From: Burkholderiales bacterium | GTDB lineage: Bacteria > Pseudomonadota > Gammaproteobacteria > Burkholderiales > Burkholderiaceae_F | DNA length: 64,000 nt | Direction: 5' to 3' | NCBI GenBank assembly: GCA_020355165.1 | Contig: CP070661.1 | Coordinates: forward strand, 2,462,724-2,526,723 | Shown here: in pieces, positions 1 to 22,347 of the stretch | Numbering within the stretch: the stretch's first letter is position 1 | How the letters are laid out: each line of letters opens with the position of its first letter | Made by a program: the position numbers and the translations under genes | The notes under the pieces: model-generated | The model's input: the letters and a program-made list of their open reading frames with translations, nothing else | Told to the model about the DNA's origin: nothing | Databases searched by the model: none

Positions 1-1680
1 GAGCCGGATCGCTTCGTCGTAGCGCCTCATGCGAATCAGGACCTCCTGGCTTCCTGTTGTGTCGACCAGCGGATTGCGCTCCTCGGCCTTCCCGGTGGCA
101 TCCAATGCGGAGTCGAGTCGACCGCGCGCCATTTCGTGACTCGCCAAGTGCGTGAGGGCACTGTAGTAATTTGGATCGATGGCCAGCGCCTGGCGCATAT
201 GCCGGTCCGATTCGTCCCAGTCCCAGGCGTAGTGAAAGGCGTATTCCGCCAGAGCCTGGTGGGCCTGCACCGTGCGCTCGTCGAGCGCCAGCGCGCGCTC
301 GGCCGACGCGCGCGCCAGCGGATAGGCCTGGTCGCGTGGCTCCAGGCCCGCGTTCGCGATCCCGACATGGAATTCGGCAAGCTTGCCATGCGCGAGCGCG
401 AAATCCGGATCCAGAGCGACTGCTTGCTGCAGCAGCCGCATCGCCTCCCGGGCACTTTTCTCGTCGCCTCTGTACGTCTCGCGACCACGCAGGAAGGCCT
501 CGTATGCGGCCGGATTGCGGGTCGCGCCCGCAGCAAACTTCTCGCCGTCGCGGATCCTGAGCTGCAGCACGCGCGCGACCCGCACCGCGATCTCGTGCTG
601 CACGGCGAAGATGTCCTTGAGGTCGCGGTTGAACGTTTCGGACCAGACCTGGACTCCGTCGGCGACCTTGACGAGTTGCGCGGTGATGCGCACCTGACTG
701 CCGGCTTTGCGCACGCCGCCCTCGACGACGTAGCCAACACTGAGCTGGCGACCAATCTCGCGCGCCGACGTGTCCTTGCCCTTGAACTGGAACGACGCGG
801 TCCGCGCCGATACCCGCAACCCCGGGATCTTGGCCAAAACGTTGAGCAGTTCCTCGCTGATCCCGTCGGCGAAGTACTCGTCGCCCTTCTCGGGGCTCAG
901 GTTGGCGAACGGGAGTACCGCGACCGACGCGCTGCTGGAAGCGGCGTCCTTGGAGGGAGCGGCACTGCCTGCGACCAAAGCGCCGGTCGTACCGGCCGGA
1001 TTCCACGGCTGCCAGGCCATCACCGCAACGGTGATCGCTATGACAACGGTCCCTGCAAGTGCAGCCACCATCCAGGTTGGCCGCCTCAAGTGGGCAGGCG
1101 GCGCGACCACTCTTTGCGCTGACGTTTCCGGAGTCGCTTTGTCGCTCGCGCGATGCCGCAGCGCAAACGCGCGCACTGGGTGCGCGATGTTCTTCACCAC
1201 CTGCTCGCCGATGTCGTCGAACTGCGCATCGACACGCTGCGCGACCATCCCCTGCACCGCCTGCGACACGGTCACGCCGCCCGGCTCGGCGATGCTCTGC
1301 AGTCGTGCGGCGATGTTGACTCCGTCGCCATACACAGTGCCGTCGGCCTTCTCGATCACGTCACCGACGTGAATGCCGATGCGAAAGCGCAGGCGGCGCT
1401 CGTCCGGGACGGCCGCCGTCGCTTCGGCCAGTTGGCGCTGGATTGCCAGCGCCGCCTTTACAGCAGCGGTCGCCGTCTCGAACACAGCCAGCACGGAGTC
1501 GCCCGCCATGTCGATTACGTGTCCTTCGTGCGAGGCGACATGCTGGCCGAACACCGCGCGCGCACTGTCGAGGGCAGCCAGTGTTCCGATGTCATCCATT
1601 GACATCAGGCGCGAGTAGCCGGCTGCGTCAGCGGCAAGAATCGCCAGCAATCGGCTACGTGTGGGCGCAGCGTCGTTCAT
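1..1680 (-). CDS. Membrane class III adenylate cyclase with TolB-like and TPR regions (3'-truncated)
   Basis: Probable adenylate cyclase making cAMP from ATP. The frame is open from the ATG at 1680 to the window edge, giving 560 residues and no stop, so the C-terminus lies outside. Residues about 8-185 form a class III cyclase domain: the first metal-binding region reads AADAAGYSRLM, followed by RIGIHVGDV and VYGDGVNIAARLQ. A single hydrophobic segment lies near 203-223. Residues about 245-385 (starting VAVLPFANLSPEKGDEYF) look like the TolB-N/FlgO-like region common in this cyclase family. From about 395 TPR-type helical repeats begin and run off the end. Seen: domains and order. Known: this architecture is widespread in proteobacteria, usually with unknown input. 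Inference: cytoplasmic cyclase, with the TolB-like and TPR parts across the inner membrane. cGMP specificity is not excluded. Confidence 0.88.
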   Translation of the reverse strand, partial: MNDAAPTRSRLLAILAADAAGYSRLMSMDDIGTLAALDSARAVFGQHVASHEGHVIDMAGDSVLAVFETATAAVKAALAIQRQLAEATAAVPDERRLRFRIGIHVGDVIEKADGTVYGDGVNIAARLQSIAEPGGVTVSQAVQGMVAQRVDAQFDDIGEQVVKNIAHPVRAFALRHRASDKATPETSAQRVVAPPAHLRRPTWMVAALAGTVVIAITVAVMAWQPWNPAGTTGALVAGSAAPSKDAASSSASVAVLPFANLSPEKGDEYFADGISEELLNVLAKIPGLRVSARTASFQFKGKDTSAREIGRQLSVGYVVEGGVRKAGSQVRITAQLVKVADGVQVWSETFNRDLKDIFAVQHEIAVRVARVLQLRIRDGEKFAAGATRNPAAYEAFLRGRETYRGDEKSAREAMRLLQQAVALDPDFALAHGKLAEFHVGIANAGLEPRDQAYPLARASAERALALDERTVQAHQALAEYAFHYAWDWDESDRHMRQALAIDPNYYSALTHLASHEMARGRLDSALDATGKAEERNPLVDTTGSQEVLIRMRRYDEAIRL

Positions 1681-2230
1681 TGTTGGCTCCGTTGGTTCCA
1701 CCATCACCGGCAGCTACTGTGGCACCTTCATATCCCGGCACGGCGCTTCGTGTTGAGCCGCTTGGACGGAAGGTTGGCGCAAAGCGTACTTGACCGACGC
1801 CGGGCGACGTAGCCGCGGCAACACCCGTGGCTGGCATCTTGCCCGGTTTCCTTTGAGGTAGATGGCCGCATCGGGCCGCGGGTGGCCGCAGGAAGCGACG
1901 CCGGCGCTTGGGGATTCACGCGTCTGCTTGCGACGAGCTCTAAAGGCGGCTACCAGTTGCGCTCGGCCGACGGTGCGTCGAGGCAAAACGGCGGCAAGCA
2001 GCTTGCAGCGGTCGAGCAGGCGGTGAACGCAACTGGCAGTTCATGGCCGAGGCCGGGCATCTGCAACCGTTGGCGAACGACGGCCTCTGCCGCGACGCGG
2101 ACCGATCGCCACGATCGGCACGAGCGATCGGCCGGCGTCGTGTCCCGACCTGCAGCAGCGAGTGACGGTCGGACGCCCCCGCGCGGTATCTTGCGGACCC
2201 GTTCACCCGGGCCGACCCGCTCGGCGCTGC
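1681..2230. other. 550-bp stretch without a recognised gene
   Basis: This lies upstream of the cyclase (leftward) and downstream of sdaA (also leftward). The open frames here are short, GC-driven and lack recognisable protein motifs or good ribosome binding sites. I see no tRNA, insertion sequence end or strong intrinsic terminator. It must hold the cyclase promoter, but I cannot place it. Confidence 0.4.
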
Positions 2231-3634
<1,404 letters not shown>

Positions 3635-3692
3635 CGGCGCAGCATCTCATCCGCGGCGTCGCCGTGCACGCCGCTGCGCACCACCGGGGAAC

Positions 3693-3857
3693 CTAGCCGC
3701 GTCGCATCGCGGCGGGCTGTGCGGCGACCGGCGCCGGCGCGACCCGGGCGGTCGCCTGCGGCGTGCCCTTGCCGGCGCCGTCGGCCGAGCGCAGTTCGAT
3801 CGCGATGCCAACGCCAAGCGCCCAGAATGCGATCAGCCACCAGACCCGGTAAGACAT
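3693..3857 (-). CDS. Small membrane peptide, 54 residues, unknown
   Basis: A short frame starting ATG at 3857 and ending TAG at 3693. The peptide begins MSYRVWWLIAFWALGVGIA, one hydrophobic segment after a single arginine, followed by a polar, Ala/Pro-rich tail ending MRRG. It could be a single-pass inner-membrane peptide or an uncleaved signal anchor. The ribosome binding site is weak. It lies 58 bp upstream of sdaA on the same strand, so they could be cotranscribed. I do not recognise a family. The membrane-like start is the only real evidence for coding. Confidence 0.4.
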   Translation of the reverse strand: MSYRVWWLIAFWALGVGIAIELRSADGAGKGTPQATARVAPAPVAAQPAAMRRG

Positions 3858-4010
3858 GGTTTCGCCAGCCGGCGCAGGCGCCGGTCGCCATCGATTCGTG
3901 ATGGCGCGAGTCTAGGCAGGCACGGCCGGCCGCGCTCCTAAATAGTTACTAAAACGCCTTGCGGGCGGACGGAGCGCGGCAATTGCGGTGCGAAGCGCGC
4001 CGGCCGCGCC

Positions 4011-4847
4011 TCAGCGAACGGCAGCGACCATCGCCTCGAGCACCCGCCGCTGCACGTCGGCGCGGGTGAGCGACTCCATGTGGCGGGCGCCGTCGACGCG
4101 GATGAACGCCGTGCCCGGCGGCGCAGCCGCCGCCAGCTGCTCGCCGTGCCTGAACGGGATCACTTCGTCGTCGGTGCCGTGCACGAGCAGCAGCGGCACG
4201 GGCACCGCCGGCAGCGCCGACACCGGGTCGTCCTTCGCCGGCGGCAGCGCCGGCGCGGCCACCGGCACCAGCGGCGCCAGCACCACCGACTGCATCGCCG
4301 CGTCGCGCGCGATGCCGCGGTAGCTGGCGAAAGCCGCCTCGATCACCGCCAGCCGCACGCCGGCGGCGTCGCGCGCCAGCAGGCGCAGCGCGGTGGCGCC
4401 GCCCAGGCTCTGGCCGAGCACGATCAGCCGCTCGCCGTCGACGCCCGGCCGGGTGCGCAGGTAGCGCAGCGCCGCCGCCGCATCGTCGACCACGCCATCG
4501 AGCGTCGGCCTGCCCTGCGAGCGGCCGAAGCCGCGGTAGTCGAGCATCAGCACGTTGAAGCCGGCGCCCGGCAGCCAGGCCACCAGCGGCAGGTGGCCGC
4601 TCACGTTGGCGGCGTTGCCGTGCAGGTGCAGCACGCTGCCGAGCGCCGTACCCCTGGCCGGCAGCCACCAGCCGTGCAGGCGCGAGCCGTCGGCGGCGGC
4701 GATGAAGACGTCCTCGTGCGCAAGGGCGTACTGCTCCGGCCGGCTGTACTGCACCGAGTCCGGGTAGAAGAACATCCGCTCGACACAGCCGGCGAGCAGC
4801 AGCGCCACAAGTGCGACGAGGGCAATCGCAACCACCAGCTTCAGCAT
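4011..4847 (-). CDS. Lipoprotein alpha/beta hydrolase
   Basis: Serine hydrolase of the alpha/beta fold, 278 residues from the ATG at 4847. An upstream in-frame ATG would add 35 Cys/Arg-rich residues and hide the signal peptide, so it was not used. MLKLVVAIALVALVALLLAGC is a type II signal with lipobox LAGC, so the mature protein is probably lipid-anchored outside the cytoplasm. HLHGNAAN supplies the oxyanion-hole region, GQSLGG the nucleophilic serine, HGTDDEVIP the acid, and DGARHMES the histidine. This matches the BEM46/ABHD13-like hydrolases annotated from the same fold. The substrate is unknown. The next gene downstream on this strand is the small membrane peptide. Confidence 0.85.
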   Translation of the reverse strand: MLKLVVAIALVALVALLLAGCVERMFFYPDSVQYSRPEQYALAHEDVFIAAADGSRLHGWWLPARGTALGSVLHLHGNAANVSGHLPLVAWLPGAGFNVLMLDYRGFGRSQGRPTLDGVVDDAAAALRYLRTRPGVDGERLIVLGQSLGGATALRLLARDAAGVRLAVIEAAFASYRGIARDAAMQSVVLAPLVPVAAPALPPAKDDPVSALPAVPVPLLLVHGTDDEVIPFRHGEQLAAAAPPGTAFIRVDGARHMESLTRADVQRRVLEAMVAAVR

Positions 4848-4896
4848 CGTTCGCGGTGAGCCGTCATCAACAGGACGCCGGCGTGCGGCGGCGGCA

Positions 4897-5892
4897 TCAA
4901 GCCGGCGGCAGCAGTCGGCCGCGGACGAGCAGCCACAGCGTGCGCAGCGCAAGGAAGCCGATGACCGCGCTGGCCACCGTCACCGCGGTCCAGGCGACCC
5001 AGGTCGGCCAGCCGCCCCGCCGCACCGCTTCGACCACCGCCGCGGCAAAGGCCGCACTCGGGAACGAGAACGACCAGAAGCCCACCGAGAACGGCACGTC
5101 GGTCCACCAGCGCCAGCGCGTGAGCACCGCGATGATCGGCCCGCAGGCCACGCCCAGGCAGATCATCAGCGCATCGGCCGGCAGCTGCGGCCACAGCGCC
5201 GCCGCCGCCAGCGTGCTGATCGAGGCCGGTGCCAGTTCGATGCCGATCGTCGGCCGGATCGGCGCAGGCAGGGGGCCGGCGAACAGCTGGTGCAGGATGC
5301 GCACCTCCAGCAACGCCCAGCCGCCGATGCCGATGCCGAACAGCAGGCCGGCCCAGCCGGGAAAGCCGACGGCGACGAGCGCCATGCCGCCGACCATGCC
5401 GCCGGGAACGATCGGCAGGTACAGCGCCGGCGTGACCAGGTCGGCCGGCATCCGGCCGGTGGACAGCAGCGCCACGACTTCCCAGGCGATGGCGAGCTGC
5501 ATCGCCAGCGCGGCCAGCACCACGACCGTGGCAACGATCCGACCGTCGCCCTCGAACGGCGCCAGCAGCGTGACCGCGAGCAGCGTCGACACCGGCAGCA
5601 GCGCCAGCAGCGGACCCTGCACCGGGTGTGCCCACTCCCGGCGCACCACCTCGAAGTGCCGCACGGCCTTGCCGATCCACAGCACGGACAAGAGCACCAG
5701 CACCGCCGTGCCTGCCGCCAGCAGCGCCGAGAAGGCGATGCGGGCAGTCTCGCCAATCAGCGGCCGCATCCGCAGCCACGCACCGGCCAGGCCGAGCAGG
5801 CCGAGGGCGATGCCGAACAGGCCTGGCTGCAGGCGGGCGAGCCACGGACGCGCAGCCGGCGCCGCGGGAATCGACGGATCGATGGCCGTCAT
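4897..5892 (-). CDS. TDT/SLAC1-family membrane exporter (TehA-like)
   Basis: Polytopic inner-membrane protein of 331 residues with about ten hydrophobic segments, the length and shape of the tellurite-resistance/dicarboxylate transporter (TDT) family that includes TehA, Mae1 and plant SLAC1. Recognisable family features are the N-terminal LQPGLFGIALGLLGLAGAW, the mid-protein PALYLPIVPGGMVGG and the late FSVGFWSFSFPSAAF. Members act as anion channels or export sulfite, malate or tellurite-related species. The substrate cannot be decided here. It lies 50 bp upstream of the lipoprotein hydrolase on the same strand. Confidence 0.85.
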   Translation of the reverse strand: MTAIDPSIPAAPAARPWLARLQPGLFGIALGLLGLAGAWLRMRPLIGETARIAFSALLAAGTAVLVLLSVLWIGKAVRHFEVVRREWAHPVQGPLLALLPVSTLLAVTLLAPFEGDGRIVATVVVLAALAMQLAIAWEVVALLSTGRMPADLVTPALYLPIVPGGMVGGMALVAVGFPGWAGLLFGIGIGGWALLEVRILHQLFAGPLPAPIRPTIGIELAPASISTLAAAALWPQLPADALMICLGVACGPIIAVLTRWRWWTDVPFSVGFWSFSFPSAAFAAAVVEAVRRGGWPTWVAWTAVTVASAVIGFLALRTLWLLVRGRLLPPA

Positions 5893-5925
5893 GCCGGTCG
5901 CACGACGATCGGCGTCGAAGCGCCG

Positions 5926-8805
<2,880 letters not shown>

Positions 8806-8828
8806 CCTGGCGATCCTTGCTTGTCGTG

Positions 8829-8900
8829 CGTCGCCCCGGCGAAGGCCGGGGCCCAATTTCTCAATCGAATGACTGGATCCCGGCCTGCGCCGGGACGACG
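8829..8900. repeat. REP-like inverted element between gcvH and gcvP
   Basis: Two near-palindromic GC-rich arms face each other: 8829-8851 (core CCCCGGCGAAGGCCGGGG) and 8875-8900 (core CCCGGCCTGCGCCGGG). They are separated by an AT-richer centre around CAATTTCTCAATCG. The reverse complement of the second arm matches the first at most positions, and each arm also folds on itself. This is the layout of REP/BIME-type dispersed extragenic palindromes known from many proteobacteria. I see no second full copy in this window. In the gcv transcript it would form stable hairpins between gcvH and gcvP. Confidence 0.7.
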
Positions 8901-8917
8901 TTGCGCCGGGCGCAGCG

Positions 8918-9304
8918 TCACTTCTGCGCGTCGACGTTGGCCTGGTAGGCGGCCGCATCGAGCAGCGCGTCGACGTCGGCGGCGTTGGCCGGCTTCAGCT
9001 TGAAGATCCACGCCTCGAAGGCGCTGGTGTTGATCAGTTCCGGCTTCTCGGTCAGCGCCGAATTCACCGCCGTTACCTCGCCGGCCACCGGCGCGTAGAC
9101 GTCCGAGGCGGCCTTGACCGACTCGACCACCGCGCAGGCCTCGCCCTTGGCGAGCGAGCGGCCGACCTCCGGCAGTTCGACGAACACCATGTCGCCGAGC
9201 GCTTCCTGGGCGAACTCGCTGATGCCGACGGCGAGCGTGCCGTCGGCCTCGCGGCGGACCCATTCGTGCGACTCGGTGTACTTCAGATCAGCGGGCATCG
9301 ACAT
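8918..9304 (-). CDS. gcvH: Glycine cleavage system H protein
   Basis: Lipoyl carrier that shuttles the aminomethyl group between GcvP and GcvT and passes electrons to the L-protein. The 128-residue protein starts [16 protein letters not shown]; the first ATG is favoured because GGAGG lies seven bases before it, though a second ATG two codons later is possible. The lipoylated lysine is K64 in VESVKAAS. Length and the C-terminal AAYQA region are typical. It lies 88 bp after gcvT and 112 bp before gcvP in one operon. No gene for the L-protein is nearby; it is normally shared with the 2-oxoacid dehydrogenases. Confidence 0.98.
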   Translation of the reverse strand: MSMPADLKYTESHEWVRREADGTLAVGISEFAQEALGDMVFVELPEVGRSLAKGEACAVVESVKAASDVYAPVAGEVTAVNSALTEKPELINTSAFEAWIFKLKPANAADVDALLDAAAYQANVDAQK

Positions 9305-9392
9305 CGGGACTCCTCCGGGAAAGACGTGATCGATCGAGCATGGTCCGTTGGCCGGCGCGAAGCCCGAGGCACGGGCAACGGATCACCAATGA

Positions 9393-10490
9393 CTAAACCA
9401 GGGCCTTGCCGTTGCGCACGAACGGGAACTTCACGACCTGCGCCGCCACCGGCCTGCCGCGCAGGTCGACCTCGACGGAGTCGCCGGCCACCACACCGGC
9501 CGGCAGGCGGGCCAGCGCGATCGAGCAGCCCAGGGTCGGCGAGAAGGTGCCGCTGGTGATCTCGCCCTCGCCCTGCGCGGTCCTCGCCTTCTGGTGCGGG
9601 CGCAGGACGCCGCGCTCGGTCATCTTCAGGCCGAGCAGCTGGCGCAGGCTGCCGGCGGCCTGCTGGCTTTCCAGCGCGCCCCGGCCGATGAAGTCGCGCG
9701 GCTCCTTCAGGTCGACCGTCCAGGCCAGGCCGGACTCGAGCGGCGACACGGTCTCGTCCATGTCCTGCCCGTACAGGTTCATGCCGGCCTCGAGCCGCAG
9801 CGTGTCGCGCGCGCCGAGGCCGCACGGCGTCACCCCGGCGGCATGCAGCCGCTTCCACAGATCGGCCACCTCGTCGGCCGGCAGCACGACCTCGCAGCCG
9901 TCCTCTCCGGTGTAGCCGGTGCGGGCGATGAAGAACTCGTCGACCAGCGTGGCGGTGAACGGCTTGAGCTCCTCGACCGTCGCCCCTGCCTCCCAGTCCA
10001 TGCCCTCGAGCACTTCGGTCAGCAGCGCCCGCGCCTTCGGCCCCTGCACGGCGACCATCGCCAGCTCGCGGCGCGGCAGCATCGACACCGGGTAGCGCTC
10101 GTCGTGCGCGACCCGGTGCATCCAGTCGAGGTCCTTCTCGGCGGTGGCGGCGTTGACCACCGCGCGATAGCGCTCGCCGCCCAGCCAGTAGACGATCAGG
10201 TCGTCGAGCACCCCGCCGTCGGGGCGCAGCATGCAGGAGTACAGCGCCTTGCCCGGCGCCAGTTTGGCGACGTCGTTGGCGATCAGGTGGCGCAGGAAGG
10301 CGCGGCTGGCCGCGCCCTCGATGTCGACCGTGCGCATGTGCGAGACGTCGAACATGCCGGCGTGGCGGCGCACCGCATGGTGCTCCTCGATCTGCGAGCC
10401 GTAGTGGACCGGCATCTCCCAGCCGCCGAAGTCGACCATCCGCGCGCCGGCGGCCACATGGGTGTCGTACAGGGGCGTTCTCTTGAGCAT
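9393..10490 (-). CDS. gcvT: Aminomethyltransferase, T-protein of glycine cleavage
   Basis: Tetrahydrofolate-dependent T-protein that releases ammonia from aminomethyl-GcvH and forms 5,10-methylene-THF. The 365-residue protein starts [20 protein letters not shown]. It contains the family motifs GMFDVSHM near residue 46, TGYTGEDG in the middle and the C-terminal [14 protein letters not shown], so it is complete. It is the first gene of the operon, with the riboswitch and terminator immediately upstream. Glycine sensing should therefore set expression of all three gcv genes. Confidence 0.98.
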   Translation of the reverse strand: MLKRTPLYDTHVAAGARMVDFGGWEMPVHYGSQIEEHHAVRRHAGMFDVSHMRTVDIEGAASRAFLRHLIANDVAKLAPGKALYSCMLRPDGGVLDDLIVYWLGGERYRAVVNAATAEKDLDWMHRVAHDERYPVSMLPRRELAMVAVQGPKARALLTEVLEGMDWEAGATVEELKPFTATLVDEFFIARTGYTGEDGCEVVLPADEVADLWKRLHAAGVTPCGLGARDTLRLEAGMNLYGQDMDETVSPLESGLAWTVDLKEPRDFIGRGALESQQAAGSLRQLLGLKMTERGVLRPHQKARTAQGEGEITSGTFSPTLGCSIALARLPAGVVAGDSVEVDLRGRPVAAQVVKFPFVRNGKALV

Positions 10491-10502
10491 CTGTCGGGCA
10501 CC

Positions 10503-10546
10503 AAAAGAAAAAGGGGCGCAGGCCGGCGTCTGCCAACCTGCACCCC
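10503..10546 (-). terminator. Intrinsic terminator in the gcvT leader (riboswitch expression platform)
   Basis: Reading leftward, GGGGTGCAGG pairs with CCTGCGCCCC over ten positions (one G-U) across a short loop. It is followed by a U-rich run (UUUUUCUUUU) at 10503-10512. It lies between the second aptamer and the gcvT start, so it must be avoided for the operon to be read. This is a strong candidate expression platform for the glycine switch. Confidence 0.85.
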
Positions 10547-10712
10547 TCTGTCCTTTTGCCTGAGAGTTCTGAGCCCCTTCGGCGCCGGATCCACGGATCC
10601 GGTCTCTCCAGAGTCGCCGCCGCCCGACGCGGTTCTGTGACCTGAGCGATTACGGGTGAGTTGCGCCTTCGGCGGCCGCAGCGAACTTCGCTGCGGCACT
10701 CTCCCGCGTCGG
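10547..10712 (-). promoter_or_regulatory. Tandem glycine riboswitch (two aptamers)
   Basis: Leader of the gcvTHP operon. Reading leftward, aptamer 1 runs from the GCGGGAGAGUGCC near 10708 through the CCGAAGGCGCAA block near 10660 to GCUCAGGUCACAG near 10635. Aptamer 2 starts at CUCUGGAGAG near 10612, continues through GCGCCGAAGGGGC near 10580 and ends at CUCAGGCAAAAGGACAGAG near 10548. These are the conserved blocks of the glycine (gcvT) aptamer, present twice. The outer stem of aptamer 2 (CUCUG/CAGAG) abuts the terminator hairpin by one base. Known glycine switches of this kind turn on glycine cleavage at high glycine; that direction is inferred here. Confidence 0.93.
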
Positions 10713-10935
10713 TGTAACGAAGCGAGTCGTCAGGATACACGAGGCACAGCATCCGATCGACCGTGACGCAGTGCGGAAGAAGCATGTCCGCGCATGCCCC
10801 GCGCCTCGACGTCCGCCGTGCCCGCTGCGGTTTGTTCCTAGCCGCGAAGTTGTGCACCGATCCTCGCGCATGGACCCGTGTCCTGTGTACCATCGCCTGC
10901 CGGTTCCGCGGCGCAGCCTGACGGGATAGCCAGCC

Positions 10936-20799
<9,864 letters not shown>

Positions 20800-20800
20800 G

Positions 20801-21148
20801 ATGATGCAGGACGCGATTGACCTCGCGGTGTTCCGCGAGCTGCAGGACACCGCCGGCACCGACTTCGTCGTCGAGCTCGTCGACACCTTCCTCGAGGAGG
20901 CACCGGCGATGCTGGCGGAACTGCGCGGCGCGCGGGCCGCCGGCGACGAAGAGCGCTTCCGCCGCGCGGCACACTCGCTGAAGTCGAACGGCCGCACCTT
21001 CGGCGCCACCACCCTCGGCGCGCTGGCGCGCGAGCTGGAGCTGAAGGGAATGGACGCCGACCCGGCGCGCGATGCCGCGGCGCTCGCGGCGCTCGACGTC
21101 GCCTACTCCGACGCCGCAGCGGCGCTGCGGGAGCTCACCCGTGGCTGA
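20801..21148 (+). CDS. HPt phosphotransfer protein
   Basis: Stand-alone histidine phosphotransfer domain of 115 residues. The phospho-accepting histidine is H58 in RAAHSLKSNG, the classic HPt motif, followed by the expected helix with ALARELE. It starts one base after the kinase stop (ATG at 20801 behind a GGGGGA ribosome binding site) and its 3' end overlaps the next gene by eight bases, so the three are almost certainly cotranscribed and translated together. Inferred role: carries phosphate from a kinase receiver domain to the receiver of the downstream cyclase. Confidence 0.95.
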   Translation: MMQDAIDLAVFRELQDTAGTDFVVELVDTFLEEAPAMLAELRGARAAGDEERFRRAAHSLKSNGRTFGATTLGALARELELKGMDADPARDAAALAALDVAYSDAAAALRELTRG

Positions 21149-22184
21149 GGGCGGCGCCCGCCTGCTGGTGGTCGACGACAACAAGGTCAACCGCCTGCTG
21201 CTGATCCGCACCCTCGAGATGCAGGGCCACAGCGCCGTCGGCGCCGAGAACGGCCGGGTGGCGCTGGAGATGCTCGAGCACGAGCGCTTCGACCTGGTGC
21301 TGCTCGACATCAACATGCCGGAAATGGACGGCTTCCAGGTGCTCGAGCGACTGCTGGCCAGCTCGACGCTGCGCGACCTGCCGGTGATCGTCACCTCGGG
21401 CGTCGAGGGCATGGACAGCGTCGTGCGCTGCATCGAACTGGGCGCCGAGGACTACCTGCACAAGCCGGTCAACCCGGTGCTGCTCAGGGCGCGCGTGAAC
21501 TCGAGCCTGGAGAAGAAGCGGCTGCGCGACGCGCAGAAGGAACTGGTGCGCCGCTTCGCCACCGCCGAGGTCGCCCAGGACCTGCAGGACTCGGGCTTCG
21601 CGCTCGGCGGCAAGCACGTGCGTGCCACGGTCATGTTCACCGACATCCGGGGCTTTACCACGATGGCGGCGGCGCAGCCACCGGACGAGACGATCGAGCT
21701 GCTGAACAGCTACTACACGCTGATGTTCGACGCCATCAGCGGCCAGCGCGGCGTCGTCAACCAGATGATCGGCGACGGGCTGATGGCTGTCTTCGGCGCC
21801 CCGCTGCCGCTGCCCGACGCCGGCCTGGCGGCGGTGCGCGCGGCGCTCGAGATGGTGGAAATGATCGAGCTGCTGAACGTCGAGCGGACGGCCGCGCAGA
21901 AGGCGCCGATACACATCGGCGTCGGCATCGCCTCCGGCGAGATGATCGCCGGCTACACCGGCACCCAGCACCGCGCCACTTACACCTGCGTGGGCAGCAC
22001 CGTCAACCTGGCGGCGCGACTGGAGGCGCACACCAAGCAGGCGCAGCGAACCATCCTGATCGACCGTGCGACCCTGGAATCGCTGCCGCCCGACGTCCAG
22101 GTGGAGGTGATCGGCGCGGTGCCGTTGAAAGGCATCGCGCAGCCGGTCGAGTTGTTCTCGGTGGAGTGCGACCAGGAGCTGTAG
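21141..22184 (+). CDS. Response regulator with class III nucleotide cyclase output
   Basis: 347 residues from a GTG at 21141 overlapping the HPt stop. An in-frame upstream ATG at 21072 would add 23 unrelated residues inside the HPt gene and was rejected. An N-terminal receiver (about 7-125) has VVDDNKVNR, aspartate in LLDINMPEMDG and lysine in HKPVNP. The C-terminal class III cyclase (about 160-345) has VMFTDIRGFTT with the first metal aspartate, IGDGLMAVFG with the second, GVGIASGEMIAGYTG, and VNLAARLE with the transition-state Asn/Arg pair. Both halves look active. The product is cAMP or, less often in this family, cGMP. As the third gene of the phosphorelay it is the likely output of the giant kinase. 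Confidence 0.95.
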   Translation: MAEGGARLLVVDDNKVNRLLLIRTLEMQGHSAVGAENGRVALEMLEHERFDLVLLDINMPEMDGFQVLERLLASSTLRDLPVIVTSGVEGMDSVVRCIELGAEDYLHKPVNPVLLRARVNSSLEKKRLRDAQKELVRRFATAEVAQDLQDSGFALGGKHVRATVMFTDIRGFTTMAAAQPPDETIELLNSYYTLMFDAISGQRGVVNQMIGDGLMAVFGAPLPLPDAGLAAVRAALEMVEMIELLNVERTAAQKAPIHIGVGIASGEMIAGYTGTQHRATYTCVGSTVNLAARLEAHTKQAQRTILIDRATLESLPPDVQVEVIGAVPLKGIAQPVELFSVECDQEL

Positions 22185-22347
22185 CGGCGGCGCTTGCGGC
22201 TATCCTTTGCCGATCCGCGACCGCGGACGGGAAGCCCGCTCCGGGGGCGGCGGGCACCTTGGCGAGAGTACCGGCGACCGGAACTGCCGGATCAGCGGGC
22301 CGGGCAGCGGCGTCCGTCGGCAGCGAGGCCGAAGTCCGGATCGAGTC

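Noticed and set aside
1681-2230. Short minus-strand frames as genes
   Set aside because: No ribosome binding sites, no motifs and atypical composition.
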